Assembly: GCA_011525745.1 (NCBI GenBank)
Contig: WYBU01000015.1
Location: 1 to 64,000 of the forward strand
DNA length: 64,000 nt
Direction of reading: 5' to 3'
Source: Planctomycetaceae bacterium
GTDB taxonomy: Bacteria; Planctomycetota; Phycisphaerae; UBA1845; UTPLA1
Below the pieces are notes generated by a model that was given only the letters and a program-made list of their open reading frames with translations, was not told where the DNA came from and made no database searches. Position 1 is the first letter of the stretch. Every line of letters starts with the position of its first letter. Positions 34,004 to 42,247 of the stretch are shown piece by piece. A program made the position numbers and the translations under genes.

Positions 34004-35032
34004 TCACACCAACGTTTTCGTATCTGACTCCCCCCAGTCGACGCCGTGGCGGAGTTTCCGCTTCATCTCATCGAACTCGCTGGCCGAGATCGCGTCCTTG
34101 TCCAGTTCCGACAGCAGCTGCTCCAACACATCATCTGCCAGGCGAACCCGGGCGGTGAGCTTCGTCGAGCCGTCGTAATCGCCACGAAAAATGAATCCCA
34201 ACTGTTCCAACCCGGCGACGGCCTCGACGACCTTGCGGCAGTTGCCAGGGTAGGACTGCGGCGAGAGCAGCTGAGCGAGATCGCGCACCGAAATCCCATC
34301 GAAAGGATGAATGGCCAAACCGAAAAGCTGGTCGATCAGAATCCCCTCGCACAGCACGCGCTGCACGTCATCCAGGTCGTTCGCAATGGGTCCAAGCGGA
34401 TCGAGGCCAGCAGGGGTGACGGCTGCCTTGGAGCGGTTGATCGCGGCCTGCCGGAGGACGGCGTCCAGGGCGCCGTCGGCGGAGTATGGGGCGCAGCGAT
34501 CGTCGTCGCCGAAGCCGATCTTCAATCCGCAGGCTTGGGCCGCCGCCTTGCGGAGGCGCCACTCAGCGAGCAGATCCGTCAGGCGATCACGCTTACAGCG
34601 GTAGGCCGGCGCGAGGCCGATTTTCTTGGCGCCGCCGGACACGGCCTGCGACGCTGCGCCCGCCTGATGAATAAGGGCGTCGACACGAACCGACGGCTCC
34701 CGAAGGATCGCACCGATGAGGACCTCGAAGGCGATGACCTGATCGCCGACCCGCAGTTTCCGCACGATTGCAGCCAGCGCCGAAGTCATGGGCATCGGAT
34801 CCGCAACGACCTCGAAGCGCTCGGGGGCCGTCACGCCGTTCAGCACGGCCTGCGGCGTCGCGCTGCCGACCTGGCGCAGGCAAAGCGCCACCTCTTCCGG
34901 ATAGACGAGGATGGCCGCCTTGAGGACGTGAATCGCGTCCAACCGGCTGCTGCCCTCGCTCCGAGCGATGGCCTTTCCCAGGCCGACGGCTTTGTCCGCC
35001 TTCTCATCCAGATTGACGTTGGCCTTACCCAC
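34004..35032 (-). CDS. Clp-N-like repeat plus winged-helix adaptor
   Basis: GTG 35032 follows GGAGGAGA at a good distance; 342 residues. Two Clp-N-type repeats are visible: LGKAIARSEGSSRLDAIHVLKAAIL with EEVALCLRQVG, and IVRKLRVGDQVIAFEVLIGAIL with VRVDALIHQAG. After residue 220 a winged-helix-like region follows (ISVRDLAQLL, KVVEAVAGLEQLGFI). In ClpA/ClpC the Clp-N domain docks adaptors and substrates, but this protein has no ATPase module. I infer an adaptor that brings substrates to the AAA ATPase of the same operon. Confidence 0.6.
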   Translation of the reverse strand: MGKANVNLDEKADKAVGLGKAIARSEGSSRLDAIHVLKAAILVYPEEVALCLRQVGSATPQAVLNGVTAPERFEVVADPMPMTSALAAIVRKLRVGDQVIAFEVLIGAILREPSVRVDALIHQAGAASQAVSGGAKKIGLAPAYRCKRDRLTDLLAEWRLRKAAAQACGLKIGFGDDDRCAPYSADGALDAVLRQAAINRSKAAVTPAGLDPLGPIANDLDDVQRVLCEGILIDQLFGLAIHPFDGISVRDLAQLLSPQSYPGNCRKVVEAVAGLEQLGFIFRGDYDGSTKLTARVRLADDVLEQLLSELDKDAISASEFDEMKRKLRHGVDWGESDTKTLV

Positions 35033-35050
35033 GGGGATCTCCTCCGCGAA

Positions 35051-35566
35051 CTAGAGCGTCTCCTCGTCTTCCGCCTCCGGCACGGGCTGGCGGAACTGCT
35101 CAATGAACTTCTTCGCGACCTCCGCCGGCACGCCGGCATCGACCATCCCGACATGGGTCGCCATCAAATGGACTTCGTGGGTAGTCTCGATGGCGATTCC
35201 CACCAGCCGGGCGAATACCTCCGGGCTGGGATCAGCCGCGCCCCCGTCCTGGCAGGCGTGGTTGATCTCGAACATCACCTCTCCGTCGCGGGCGTCGGTG
35301 CCCACCTTTCCGATAAGCAGGCGGTAGTTGATATCCTGCAAGATGCGGGGCAGTTCCGAGTTGGGCGAGCGAACCTGGGCGATTTCGGGAACGCGAATCT
35401 TGAGGGCCAGCTGGCCCTCGATCGGATCGACGATCAAGACGTGCGGCTCGGCCGGATTGATGCGGTTGGCGAAGCTCGCCCGCAAGTACTGATCCTTGCA
35501 GACCTCGATCTCCTTGATCTCATCCTGCTTTTCCAGAAGTTCCTTGCACGTGTCCTTAGTGATCAT
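35051..35566 (-). CDS. YbjN-like (type III chaperone-fold) protein
   Basis: The ATG at 35566 has GAGGAGATAACC before it and is preferred to the upstream Met at 35596; 171 residues. The fold pattern of strands and helices (ASFANRINPAEPHVLIVDPIEGQLAL; PRILQDINYRLLIGKV; EVMFEINHACQD) resembles YbjN/secretion-chaperone-like proteins. It is the first gene of the operon. A chaperone or regulatory role for other members is inferred. Confidence 0.55.
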   Translation of the reverse strand: MITKDTCKELLEKQDEIKEIEVCKDQYLRASFANRINPAEPHVLIVDPIEGQLALKIRVPEIAQVRSPNSELPRILQDINYRLLIGKVGTDARDGEVMFEINHACQDGGAADPSPEVFARLVGIAIETTHEVHLMATHVGMVDAGVPAEVAKKFIEQFRQPVPEAEDEETL

Positions 35567-35596
35567 GGTTATCTCCTCGCCAGGTACATTCCGCAT

Positions 35597-36069
35597 CCAT
35601 GGAAAACGACGATACGGATGCCGGGGTCAACGGTCGAGGGAACACGACGGAGAGCGGCGGAACGCGACCGGAGAGGCGCTGTTCGAGCACCCGCAGAGCG
35701 CGGCGCATGCCGACCCGGTCTTCGCGCCGCGCGGCGAGGCGGCTCTCGACGCTCGGGACAGCATCGTTGCCGCCGAGAAGTTGGAACCGCGCACCGGCAT
35801 CTCCCCTCGTTCTGTCCAAGCGTGTTCTCCACGCCGCGCTCGACCGCTGATGCTTGCTCCCAGATCGGGCACGTTCGCGTCGGCTATTGTCCTCCCCCAG
35901 CACCACCAGCCCAGGGAACGCAAAGGAGAGCGGTGGAACTTGGCCGGAGAGTCTGACCCCCCTGCATTCCCGCCCTGTTCCGCTCCTTTCCGCCGCATTC
36001 CGTTCACGCCTCCGCCGAACAGCCGTATCCTGCTGGCAGACTCGACGAGCTGCCTCTGGGAGCGGAACC
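35597..36069. repeat. Divergent intergenic region with two 27-bp repeats
   Basis: A 473-bp region between the divergent ubiquitin-like operon and the symporter gene. It contains two direct copies of a 27-base unit, at 35649-35675 and 35925-35951, identical at 23 positions (GGAGAGCGGYGGAAC then four variable bases then CCGGAGAG). The second is followed by GTCTGACCCCCC. A partial inverted relative (GTTCCGCTCCTTTCCGCC) is at about 35970-35990. This is REP-like. The promoters for both transcripts must lie here, but none is clear. Confidence 0.5.
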
Positions 36070-37518
36070 GTGGAAAACAACTGGAACATCACAGCGATCG
36101 GCGTGTTCTTCATCGTGCTGGTCGCGACGTACCTCATCGCGTGGAAGGGCCGCCGTGATGCAGGCGACGAGGCCGAACAGCAAATTGGCAAGCAGCGTCT
36201 AAACCGGTGGCTGGTTGGTCTTAGCGCCGGCGCAGCTGCGAATAGCGGGTTCGTTGTCACCGGAGCCGTCGGGCTGGGCTATTCCTATGGCGTCCACTGG
36301 CTCCTGCTGCCGTTTGGCTGGTTCCTCGGCGACCTCGTTTTCTGGACGTTCTTCCCCCATCGCATCAACGCCTACGGTGCCCGCACGAGCGCGACAACGC
36401 TGGCGGACATCATCACGCATGGCCTCCCAATCGGACGACTTCACCCGCTCACACTTGCATGTTCCGCGATCGTCGTGCTGTGTCTTGGGGGCTATACCAT
36501 GGCGCAATGGGTTGCGGGTCAGAAATTCCTCGAAGGCGCCTTCGGGATCTCTGGGCACTCGACACTCCTCATCTTCGCCGCGGTGATCATCGCCTACTCC
36601 GCCCTCGGCCGCTTCCGCGGCTCAGTCTACGTTGACACGCTGCAGGCAGCGACACGCATCCTTGGAACGTTCATCGCGCTGGGTACGGTGTGCTGGGTGG
36701 CAGCGCGCGATCCGGCCAGCGTTGCTGAGCGCATTCGGAGTGCTGGCGAGGGCTTCCTAGACCCGTTGGGTGGCGGCACCGTTGCATCTGCGGTCGGATT
36801 CGTCCTTGGGTACGCTGCCGCGGCGCTCGGATTCGGATTGGCCCAACCCCAGGTAACGTCGCGGTATCTGGCAGCCAGCAATCCCCGCGAGGCCCGAGCA
36901 GCCCGGTGGATTTACATGGGTTATGTTCAGTTGACTTGGGCCACCATGACGCTCTTCGGCGTCCTCCTCCGTGGGGTGATGCCCAACCTTCCCGATCCCG
37001 AGAAGGGCCTGACGGTGTTCGTCAGCGCGACCCTACCAGCAGTTTTCGTGGGACTGATCCTCGCGGACATCTTCGGCGCCATCGCCTCGACGGGGAACAG
37101 CCTCCTCGTGGCAATGGCCCAAGCGGCCCGCGACCTGTTCCCCGGAGGCAATCGCCGAGCCCGCATCGAGTGGTTGGTGGTTGGGCTGGGGCTGGCTACC
37201 ATGTTGGCGGCTTGGGGCCTTGAGAGCCAGACGACCGTGTTTGGGTTGGCGATTACATCCGTCTCATTCATGGCGGCTGGCCTGGCCCCGGCGGTTGCTA
37301 TCAAGGTGCTCGGGTGGCGCCACTCCGCGTCTACTCTCACGGCAGGCGTCTTCGTGGGGATCGGCGCGGCTGTCGCGTGGAATCTGGGAGGGCTGTCCGG
37401 GGCGCTTAACGAGGCGGCCGTTGGCATTCCCCTAGGCTTCCTCGTAAACGCCGTCCTCGCCCGCCAACTGCCGCCGCGAACGCTCGTGTCGTCTTTCCCG
37501 AGTGAGGAGACCGCATGA
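36070..37518 (+). CDS. Sodium:solute symporter (SSS family)
   Basis: Starting at GTG 36070 with GGGAGCGG upstream gives 482 residues with about 12-13 hydrophobic segments. SSS marks include the GYSYGVHWLLLPFGWFLGD segment, GGYTMAQWVAGQKFLEGAFG, the SVYVDTLQAATRIL stretch and the ADIFGAIASTGNSLLVAMAQA region. This is the fold of PutP (proline) and related sodium symporters. The transported solute cannot be told. The next gene starts within the stop codon (ATGA), so methyltransferase and symporter are translationally coupled. Confidence 0.85.
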   Translation: MENNWNITAIGVFFIVLVATYLIAWKGRRDAGDEAEQQIGKQRLNRWLVGLSAGAAANSGFVVTGAVGLGYSYGVHWLLLPFGWFLGDLVFWTFFPHRINAYGARTSATTLADIITHGLPIGRLHPLTLACSAIVVLCLGGYTMAQWVAGQKFLEGAFGISGHSTLLIFAAVIIAYSALGRFRGSVYVDTLQAATRILGTFIALGTVCWVAARDPASVAERIRSAGEGFLDPLGGGTVASAVGFVLGYAAAALGFGLAQPQVTSRYLAASNPREARAARWIYMGYVQLTWATMTLFGVLLRGVMPNLPDPEKGLTVFVSATLPAVFVGLILADIFGAIASTGNSLLVAMAQAARDLFPGGNRRARIEWLVVGLGLATMLAAWGLESQTTVFGLAITSVSFMAAGLAPAVAIKVLGWRHSASTLTAGVFVGIGAAVAWNLGGLSGALNEAAVGIPLGFLVNAVLARQLPPRTLVSSFPSEETA

Positions 37519-39014
37519 TCCGCCAATCGACAAGCAAACGCGTGGGGATTCGTGATTGGCTGGCCAAGAGAGAACTGCTCAAGGCGCTCTACGGCTGTTC
37601 CACGGTTAAGGGCCTCTTCTTGACCATGGTTTCCAGTTGTTACAAGAACAATTTGCCATCATCACCTCCACGCAGTCGCAACGACAGCGGAACCACATTC
37701 CTTGAAGCTGTACTCGACGCTCAGCGGCGTTGGGTGAGCAGCAGACCGACGGATGACATGTATTTGCAACTGTGGGAGAGAATCCGAAGCGATCTGAATC
37801 TGGACTGTGTCGTCGTTAAGTTGTTCGAGTGCTCGTTCGAGGAGTTTGTTGACCTTCTTGGCAACCAGGTGCTGCGGGATTATGCGGAGGCGCTTGCTGA
37901 GGACACGGATTCCCCGCTGACCGATGCCCAAAGAAGAAAGTTACTGACGCTGTTTAGCGGCGCGTCGCTCCCAGCTCCCGGTTACGGCTACTGTGTGCAT
38001 CGAGACCGAAGGACGCACTACGAAAGCTCACTTTCGGCGCTACAAGACGGCCGGTATCCCATCTGGCGATTCTATAACGCGCCGGAGGCCGCCAGAGCAT
38101 GGACTACCTTAATCGAGAGCGAGAACTATCGCATGTACTTGGACTGCCTGTGCTCGCTCAAGCAGTTTGTTCAGGAGGCGCAGTGGATCGGGGCTCTTAG
38201 GGAGCGTCGGTACAACGCCGCTGTGAGTCTAGCGGGCGGGGGCTCTCCGGAGAAGGATCTAGTGCTTGTGAAGAGCCTTGTAAAGGCATTAGATGACCAT
38301 CGCGGAGAGATCGAGTATACCATTGTCGACATCAGCGATGCGATGATTCATGAAACGGAGCGTTTTCTTGGCCCGCGCCTACGAAGTGAACAACTGAATC
38401 GTGTTCGTGTCACCGACCTCAGTCTGGATATCTTGCAACTCGAAGGACGATTCGTGCGCGGCGATTCGTGGCAGCATGTGGTGTGGGCGATCCTTGGCGG
38501 GACCATCGGCAATCTGCCGGAGCGGGAGTTCTTCAGGTCCCTCAAGGAGCCCTCGAGGAGCGGTGATCTGCTTATAGTCGGGCTGGATACCCATGACGAC
38601 GAGGGATGGGAGCAATTCGAGAGGCGAATGAAGGGGCAGTACGGATGCAAGGAACTGGATTTCCTGCTTGAAGCGCAGCCGCGTAGGATCGGACAGGCCG
38701 CCATGCCGATCCCGGTCGAGGACAGCGAGGTGCCGAATGCAGTCGAGCGCTCGCGGTCATGCGTCGATGGACCAATTGTGGAGGTAGGCGTCCGGAAACG
38801 TGCGGATGGGGATCCGGACCACCATGTCTGCAATTCATGGATCGCTGAGTTCAAGTATCGATCTGACGACAGGAGCAAGGTGCTGGGTTCGACACGCTAC
38901 GTGCTCGCGGAATTCCTCGCGTTCGCGCGAGAAGTTGGTGGATGGGAACATGTCGGCACCACAGCAGCACCAGACGGATCGACCTTTCGGCAGTTGCTGC
39001 TCCGACGGATCTAA
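37515..39014 (+). CDS. EgtD-like SAM-dependent methyltransferase with N-terminal extension
   Basis: A 499-residue protein. From about residue 215 it follows the EgtD/Methyltransf_33 pattern: VSLAGGGSPEKDLVLVKSL (SAM motif), YTIVDISDAMI, ILGGTIGNLPEREFF and LLIVGLDTHDDEGW, with the usual C-terminal WEHVGTTAAPDGSTFRQLLL. Family members methylate histidine in ergothioneine synthesis or related amines. It is longer than EgtD (about 320 aa) because of an unrecognised 200-residue N-terminal region. ATGA overlap with the symporter implies a related substrate. No EgtB is in view. Confidence 0.7.
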   Translation: MIRQSTSKRVGIRDWLAKRELLKALYGCSTVKGLFLTMVSSCYKNNLPSSPPRSRNDSGTTFLEAVLDAQRRWVSSRPTDDMYLQLWERIRSDLNLDCVVVKLFECSFEEFVDLLGNQVLRDYAEALAEDTDSPLTDAQRRKLLTLFSGASLPAPGYGYCVHRDRRTHYESSLSALQDGRYPIWRFYNAPEAARAWTTLIESENYRMYLDCLCSLKQFVQEAQWIGALRERRYNAAVSLAGGGSPEKDLVLVKSLVKALDDHRGEIEYTIVDISDAMIHETERFLGPRLRSEQLNRVRVTDLSLDILQLEGRFVRGDSWQHVVWAILGGTIGNLPEREFFRSLKEPSRSGDLLIVGLDTHDDEGWEQFERRMKGQYGCKELDFLLEAQPRRIGQAAMPIPVEDSEVPNAVERSRSCVDGPIVEVGVRKRADGDPDHHVCNSWIAEFKYRSDDRSKVLGSTRYVLAEFLAFAREVGGWEHVGTTAAPDGSTFRQLLLRRI

Positions 39015-39073
39015 CCGCCGTCCAGGCCGTTTAGGATCGTTCGAGAGTTGTGAGCGAGGTGTGTGGGTGCATT

Positions 39074-39727
39074 ATGGGAGATCAACCCGGCTCCGGGCCG
39101 AAGAACCCGTTCTCCAGTAACAGGCTGGATTGGAACAACCAGGTCGAAGGCACTTCAGGCGAGGAACCGCACGGTAGGCCCGACCCAGGCGGGGCGCCTA
39201 ATCGTTTGGCAGGCTTATCAGGAGGTCCCGCCCGGCGTACGGTGACGTTTCGCTGCGCCAAAACCAATGCCCATTTCGTTGTCGCTTTTGAGCGCCGATC
39301 AACAAACGGGAAATTCGCGGTAGCGGAGATTGGCGCCAGTTCAGCCGGACCAACAACCGAGCAGTGCCGGCTACTCAATTCGAGCCCATTCGAGGCGGCG
39401 GAGTTTGACTTTACCGGGTGGTACTGCCCTGTATGCATGCATGGGCGATCTGCAGAACCGCTCGATGCGTTTGTTCAGTGCAGCAGGTGCGGCGAATTGG
39501 TTTGTGGAGCGCGAATCCATCTGAGCGCAGGCGGCGAAAAGATGTTTAGATGCCGTGACGCCTGTGGCAACGAAAGCACAGTCGCTGGCGTGATCAAGTC
39601 GCTCGCCGGGACCTCGGTGGAGCGAGCTAAGTGTGGGCTTGCCGCGCCGCAATCGAAGGGCGTGATGATGCCAGAGCAGCCGATACCGCCGAGTCAACGC
39701 GGAGCCCGCGGAGGTCTCACGCTTTGA
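39074..39727 (+). CDS. TerY-C-like zinc-binding protein
   Basis: 217 residues from the ATG at 39074; the frame could begin at 39050. The N-terminal 40 residues are Gly/Pro/Asn-rich and disordered. The middle is FDFTGWYCPVCMHG, VQCSRCGELVC and KMFRCRDACGN, a treble-clef or zinc-ribbon cluster resembling TerY-C domains that accompany Ter-type stress and defence proteins. The Met-poor tail is disordered. It is convergent with the defence island, with only 37 bp between. Confidence 0.6.
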   Translation: MGDQPGSGPKNPFSSNRLDWNNQVEGTSGEEPHGRPDPGGAPNRLAGLSGGPARRTVTFRCAKTNAHFVVAFERRSTNGKFAVAEIGASSAGPTTEQCRLLNSSPFEAAEFDFTGWYCPVCMHGRSAEPLDAFVQCSRCGELVCGARIHLSAGGEKMFRCRDACGNESTVAGVIKSLAGTSVERAKCGLAAPQSKGVMMPEQPIPPSQRGARGGLTL

Positions 39728-39764
39728 TCTTTGATCCGAGGCCTGCGGCGGGAAAGTTAGCAAG

Positions 39765-41702
39765 TCATGGTCCCTGATAGTATGGGATCAAGCTTGGAGC
39801 AGTAGGCTCTCCAGCGAGTCGTCGCTCGGAGAAGTTCACGAGTGTTTCTGTCGGTTCAACGAGGTCTGAGTCGATAAGCAAGAACTGTGTCGGATTCCCA
39901 GTTGACGCGCTCGCAATCCGGTATATCTCACGATAGAGCGACTGCACCAGCTCGGGATTTTCGTCGTCACTGATATTCTTTGTCGGACTATCGATGATCA
40001 GCACCGTTGGGATGGGCATGTCTCGCTCGCGAGCGACTTCGTGAACTGCCAGCGCGTAGCACACATTGAAGAGCGTTTTCTTTCCGCCACTGCCGGTATC
40101 CCAGAAGCCCCACTCCTGCCCACCATGAACGACAGTCGGCTTCCAGCTTCGTGGATCGAGGACCACTTCGTCATCATCCGACACTCCGGGGAAACCCACA
40201 GCAAGCATTATCTGCTTGAACCTGTCTGCGACGGACCGAACGTTTTCGTCAGCATCTCGCAGGCGTAGCCGCTCCTCTTCAATTGAGCTACGGAGACGGT
40301 CGATGCGCCCCTGCAAGCTACCAGCATTTTCTTCAAGCTCGTTGATGGCACGGGGCATGGCCTGCAGCCGATCGAGGGAGCGCAGCCGTTCTGCAAGGGT
40401 GGCAATCTCCCGATCGACAACACGGATACTCTCAACGAAGGCTGAGTCATACCGTGCCAATTCACTCTGTAGCTGCTGATCCAGGCGAGCCTTTTCAGAC
40501 GTCGTCCGCTCAAGCTGCCTCAACGATCGCTCAAGCGCTCGATTCCGACGGGCGATGGAGTCTCCGATCTGGTCGATGCGATCGTTCAGTTCGCGGCGAG
40601 TGGCCTCCAACTCCACGCTGGACCTCGCAGCATCACGCATTGCTGGATTCCCGCAGAGCATGCAAGCTTCGGCGGAGTCGGGCCGGTCGCTTATGTCAAC
40701 TCCACACTGTGGGCACCGAGAGTATTTGACTCCTTCGAGCACTCGCCCGGCTTGTTCCGATCTGTCGGCCTTCACTTTGGCTGTGATGAGTTCCGCCCTC
40801 AATGCCTCGTGCTCTGCCAGAGCCATTTGGGATGCTGAGATAGACTCCTGCAGATCCGAGACTTGGGCGCTCAACTCGCGCAGCCGATGCCGCAGTTCGT
40901 CAGTCGGGTGAATTCGGGTCTGGCGTTCCTGTTCCAGCCTGGAACGGCGGGATTCTGCTTCGTGTAGCTCGCCTTGCGCTGCCTCTATCTGGCCCGCTAC
41001 ATCCAGCTCCGAACCAAGCTCGAAGCGGTCCATGAAGCGACGAATTTGTGCCACTGCCTCACGCGTCCCTTGTTGCTCGTCAACAGTCCGATACAGATCG
41101 GCTTCAAGCTCGCTGAGCCGTTCCGAGTACAGACCGGTGAAGAAGCGCATCGCGTCCTGGCTCTTGCGACCGCGGAACGGGTCCTCTAGTCGAAAAAAGG
41201 AGGAATCGAGATGTGTCTGGTCCAGATAACAGTATCGCCAGATATCTCGGAAGCTGAGCCGGATCATTGGAGAGTCGGGGTCGCGCGTTCTTTGACGCAC
41301 CCTGATCGGCGTTACACCCGATAGGCGAAACAGCAGGTCGCTCAGATTGAAAATATCGTCCCTGACGATAGGCGCATGAGTCGGAGAAATGGGTGCGTTG
41401 ACCGATCCGATCTCGTTCTCGCCATGAGCCCAAGTTACGCGTACGGCCTGGGTGTCCTCCGCGCCGCGCTCCAACGTGCATTCGAAATCCCCGAGCTGAA
41501 CTGACAGAATCGCAGCAACGAACTCCTGCTGAATCGCTGGTGTGCGTTCGAGGTCGCCGCCTAGGCAGTAGTCGATGAGACGTGCGACCGTCGACTTGCC
41601 TGTGCCAACCGGCCCATACAGGAACGTTACCGACCCGGAGAAGTCTAGCCGCTCCGTCGACTGACGCGTACGCACCAGGAGATGCCGCAGCCCCATTCTC
41701 AT
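39765..41702 (-). CDS. SMC/Rad50-like ABC ATPase (ABC-3C-type)
   Basis: A 645-residue ATPase with Walker A GPVGTGKS at residues 30-37, long coiled-coil arms, a zinc-hook-like CPQCG plus CMLCG pair at the tip near residues 320-345 and the signature-like DTGSGGKKTLFN. Walker B reads VLIIDSPTKN, in which the usual catalytic Glu after Asp is Ser, as I recall from ABC-three-component ATPases. It is 4 bp overlapped (ATGA) by the middle component gene. It probably senses DNA or nucleoprotein and controls the upstream nuclease. Confidence 0.75.
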   Translation of the reverse strand: MRMGLRHLLVRTRQSTERLDFSGSVTFLYGPVGTGKSTVARLIDYCLGGDLERTPAIQQEFVAAILSVQLGDFECTLERGAEDTQAVRVTWAHGENEIGSVNAPISPTHAPIVRDDIFNLSDLLFRLSGVTPIRVRQRTRDPDSPMIRLSFRDIWRYCYLDQTHLDSSFFRLEDPFRGRKSQDAMRFFTGLYSERLSELEADLYRTVDEQQGTREAVAQIRRFMDRFELGSELDVAGQIEAAQGELHEAESRRSRLEQERQTRIHPTDELRHRLRELSAQVSDLQESISASQMALAEHEALRAELITAKVKADRSEQAGRVLEGVKYSRCPQCGVDISDRPDSAEACMLCGNPAMRDAARSSVELEATRRELNDRIDQIGDSIARRNRALERSLRQLERTTSEKARLDQQLQSELARYDSAFVESIRVVDREIATLAERLRSLDRLQAMPRAINELEENAGSLQGRIDRLRSSIEEERLRLRDADENVRSVADRFKQIMLAVGFPGVSDDDEVVLDPRSWKPTVVHGGQEWGFWDTGSGGKKTLFNVCYALAVHEVARERDMPIPTVLIIDSPTKNISDDENPELVQSLYREIYRIASASTGNPTQFLLIDSDLVEPTETLVNFSERRLAGEPTAPSLIPYYQGP

Positions 41703-42247
41703 GGGCGGATTGCCTCGTTCGATCGCAGCGTGACGATTTCCGGAAACGTGTCGTAGATGAAACGCATCAGGTTCGTCGCCGTCATGTCAAAATGCCGCTT
41801 GAGAAGACTAGCACGACGGGCGTATGCGTCGAACATCGGATCGGCCATTAGGCCCGCCGCAACAGTCCGGCCTCTCTCGGTTGCAGCGATGACGACCTTG
41901 CGCCCCTCGATGGCGATGGACGCGAGGCCCTTGCTGACCAGAATATTCAGGAACTCTCGGTATCGGTGGTCCCAGGGGCCGAAACGATAACGGACCATTT
42001 CTGATTCGACGCTTATACGCTCATGGTCTTCCAACTGAACGTCACGCGTTGAATGGGATTTCGCGGCCAACGCGCGTTCCAGCATGACAGGGTAGCGAAG
42101 CAGGAAGTCGAGTTTGGCGAGTTTCGTCAGCCCTTCGACATGACCCGTACCGTCCGGACCAGAAAAGGTCGCGAGCAGGACAAGAAGTCTAGCCGCGTGA
42201 AGGTCGGGAGCGGCATCAAGCTCGGCGATGGTTTCAACGAGGTCCAT
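41699..42247 (-). CDS. ABC-3C middle component-like protein
   Basis: The start at 42247 overlaps the upstream stop as TAATG with GGGAGG before it; 182 residues. It is helix-rich with a winged-helix look: LTKLAKLDFLLRYP, YRFGPWDHRYREFLNILVSKGLASI, VIAATERGRTVAAGLM. The length, position and pattern (KLDFLLRYP, a G-W-D-H-RYRE segment) match the ABC-3C middle-component type that joins effector and ATPase. It is overlapped by 4 bp with the ATPase gene, so all three proteins are coupled. Confidence 0.65.
   Translation of the reverse strand: MDLVETIAELDAAPDLHAARLLVLLATFSGPDGTGHVEGLTKLAKLDFLLRYPVMLERALAAKSHSTRDVQLEDHERISVESEMVRYRFGPWDHRYREFLNILVSKGLASIAIEGRKVVIAATERGRTVAAGLMADPMFDAYARRASLLKRHFDMTATNLMRFIYDTFPEIVTLRSNEAIRP

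Noticed and set aside
34046-35956. 636-codon open frame on the plus strand opposite the Clp-N and YbjN genes
   Set aside because: It is a GC-driven antisense shadow: the minus-strand frames have ribosome binding sites, operon spacing and recognisable domains, while this product is Arg/Leu/Gly-rich without motifs.
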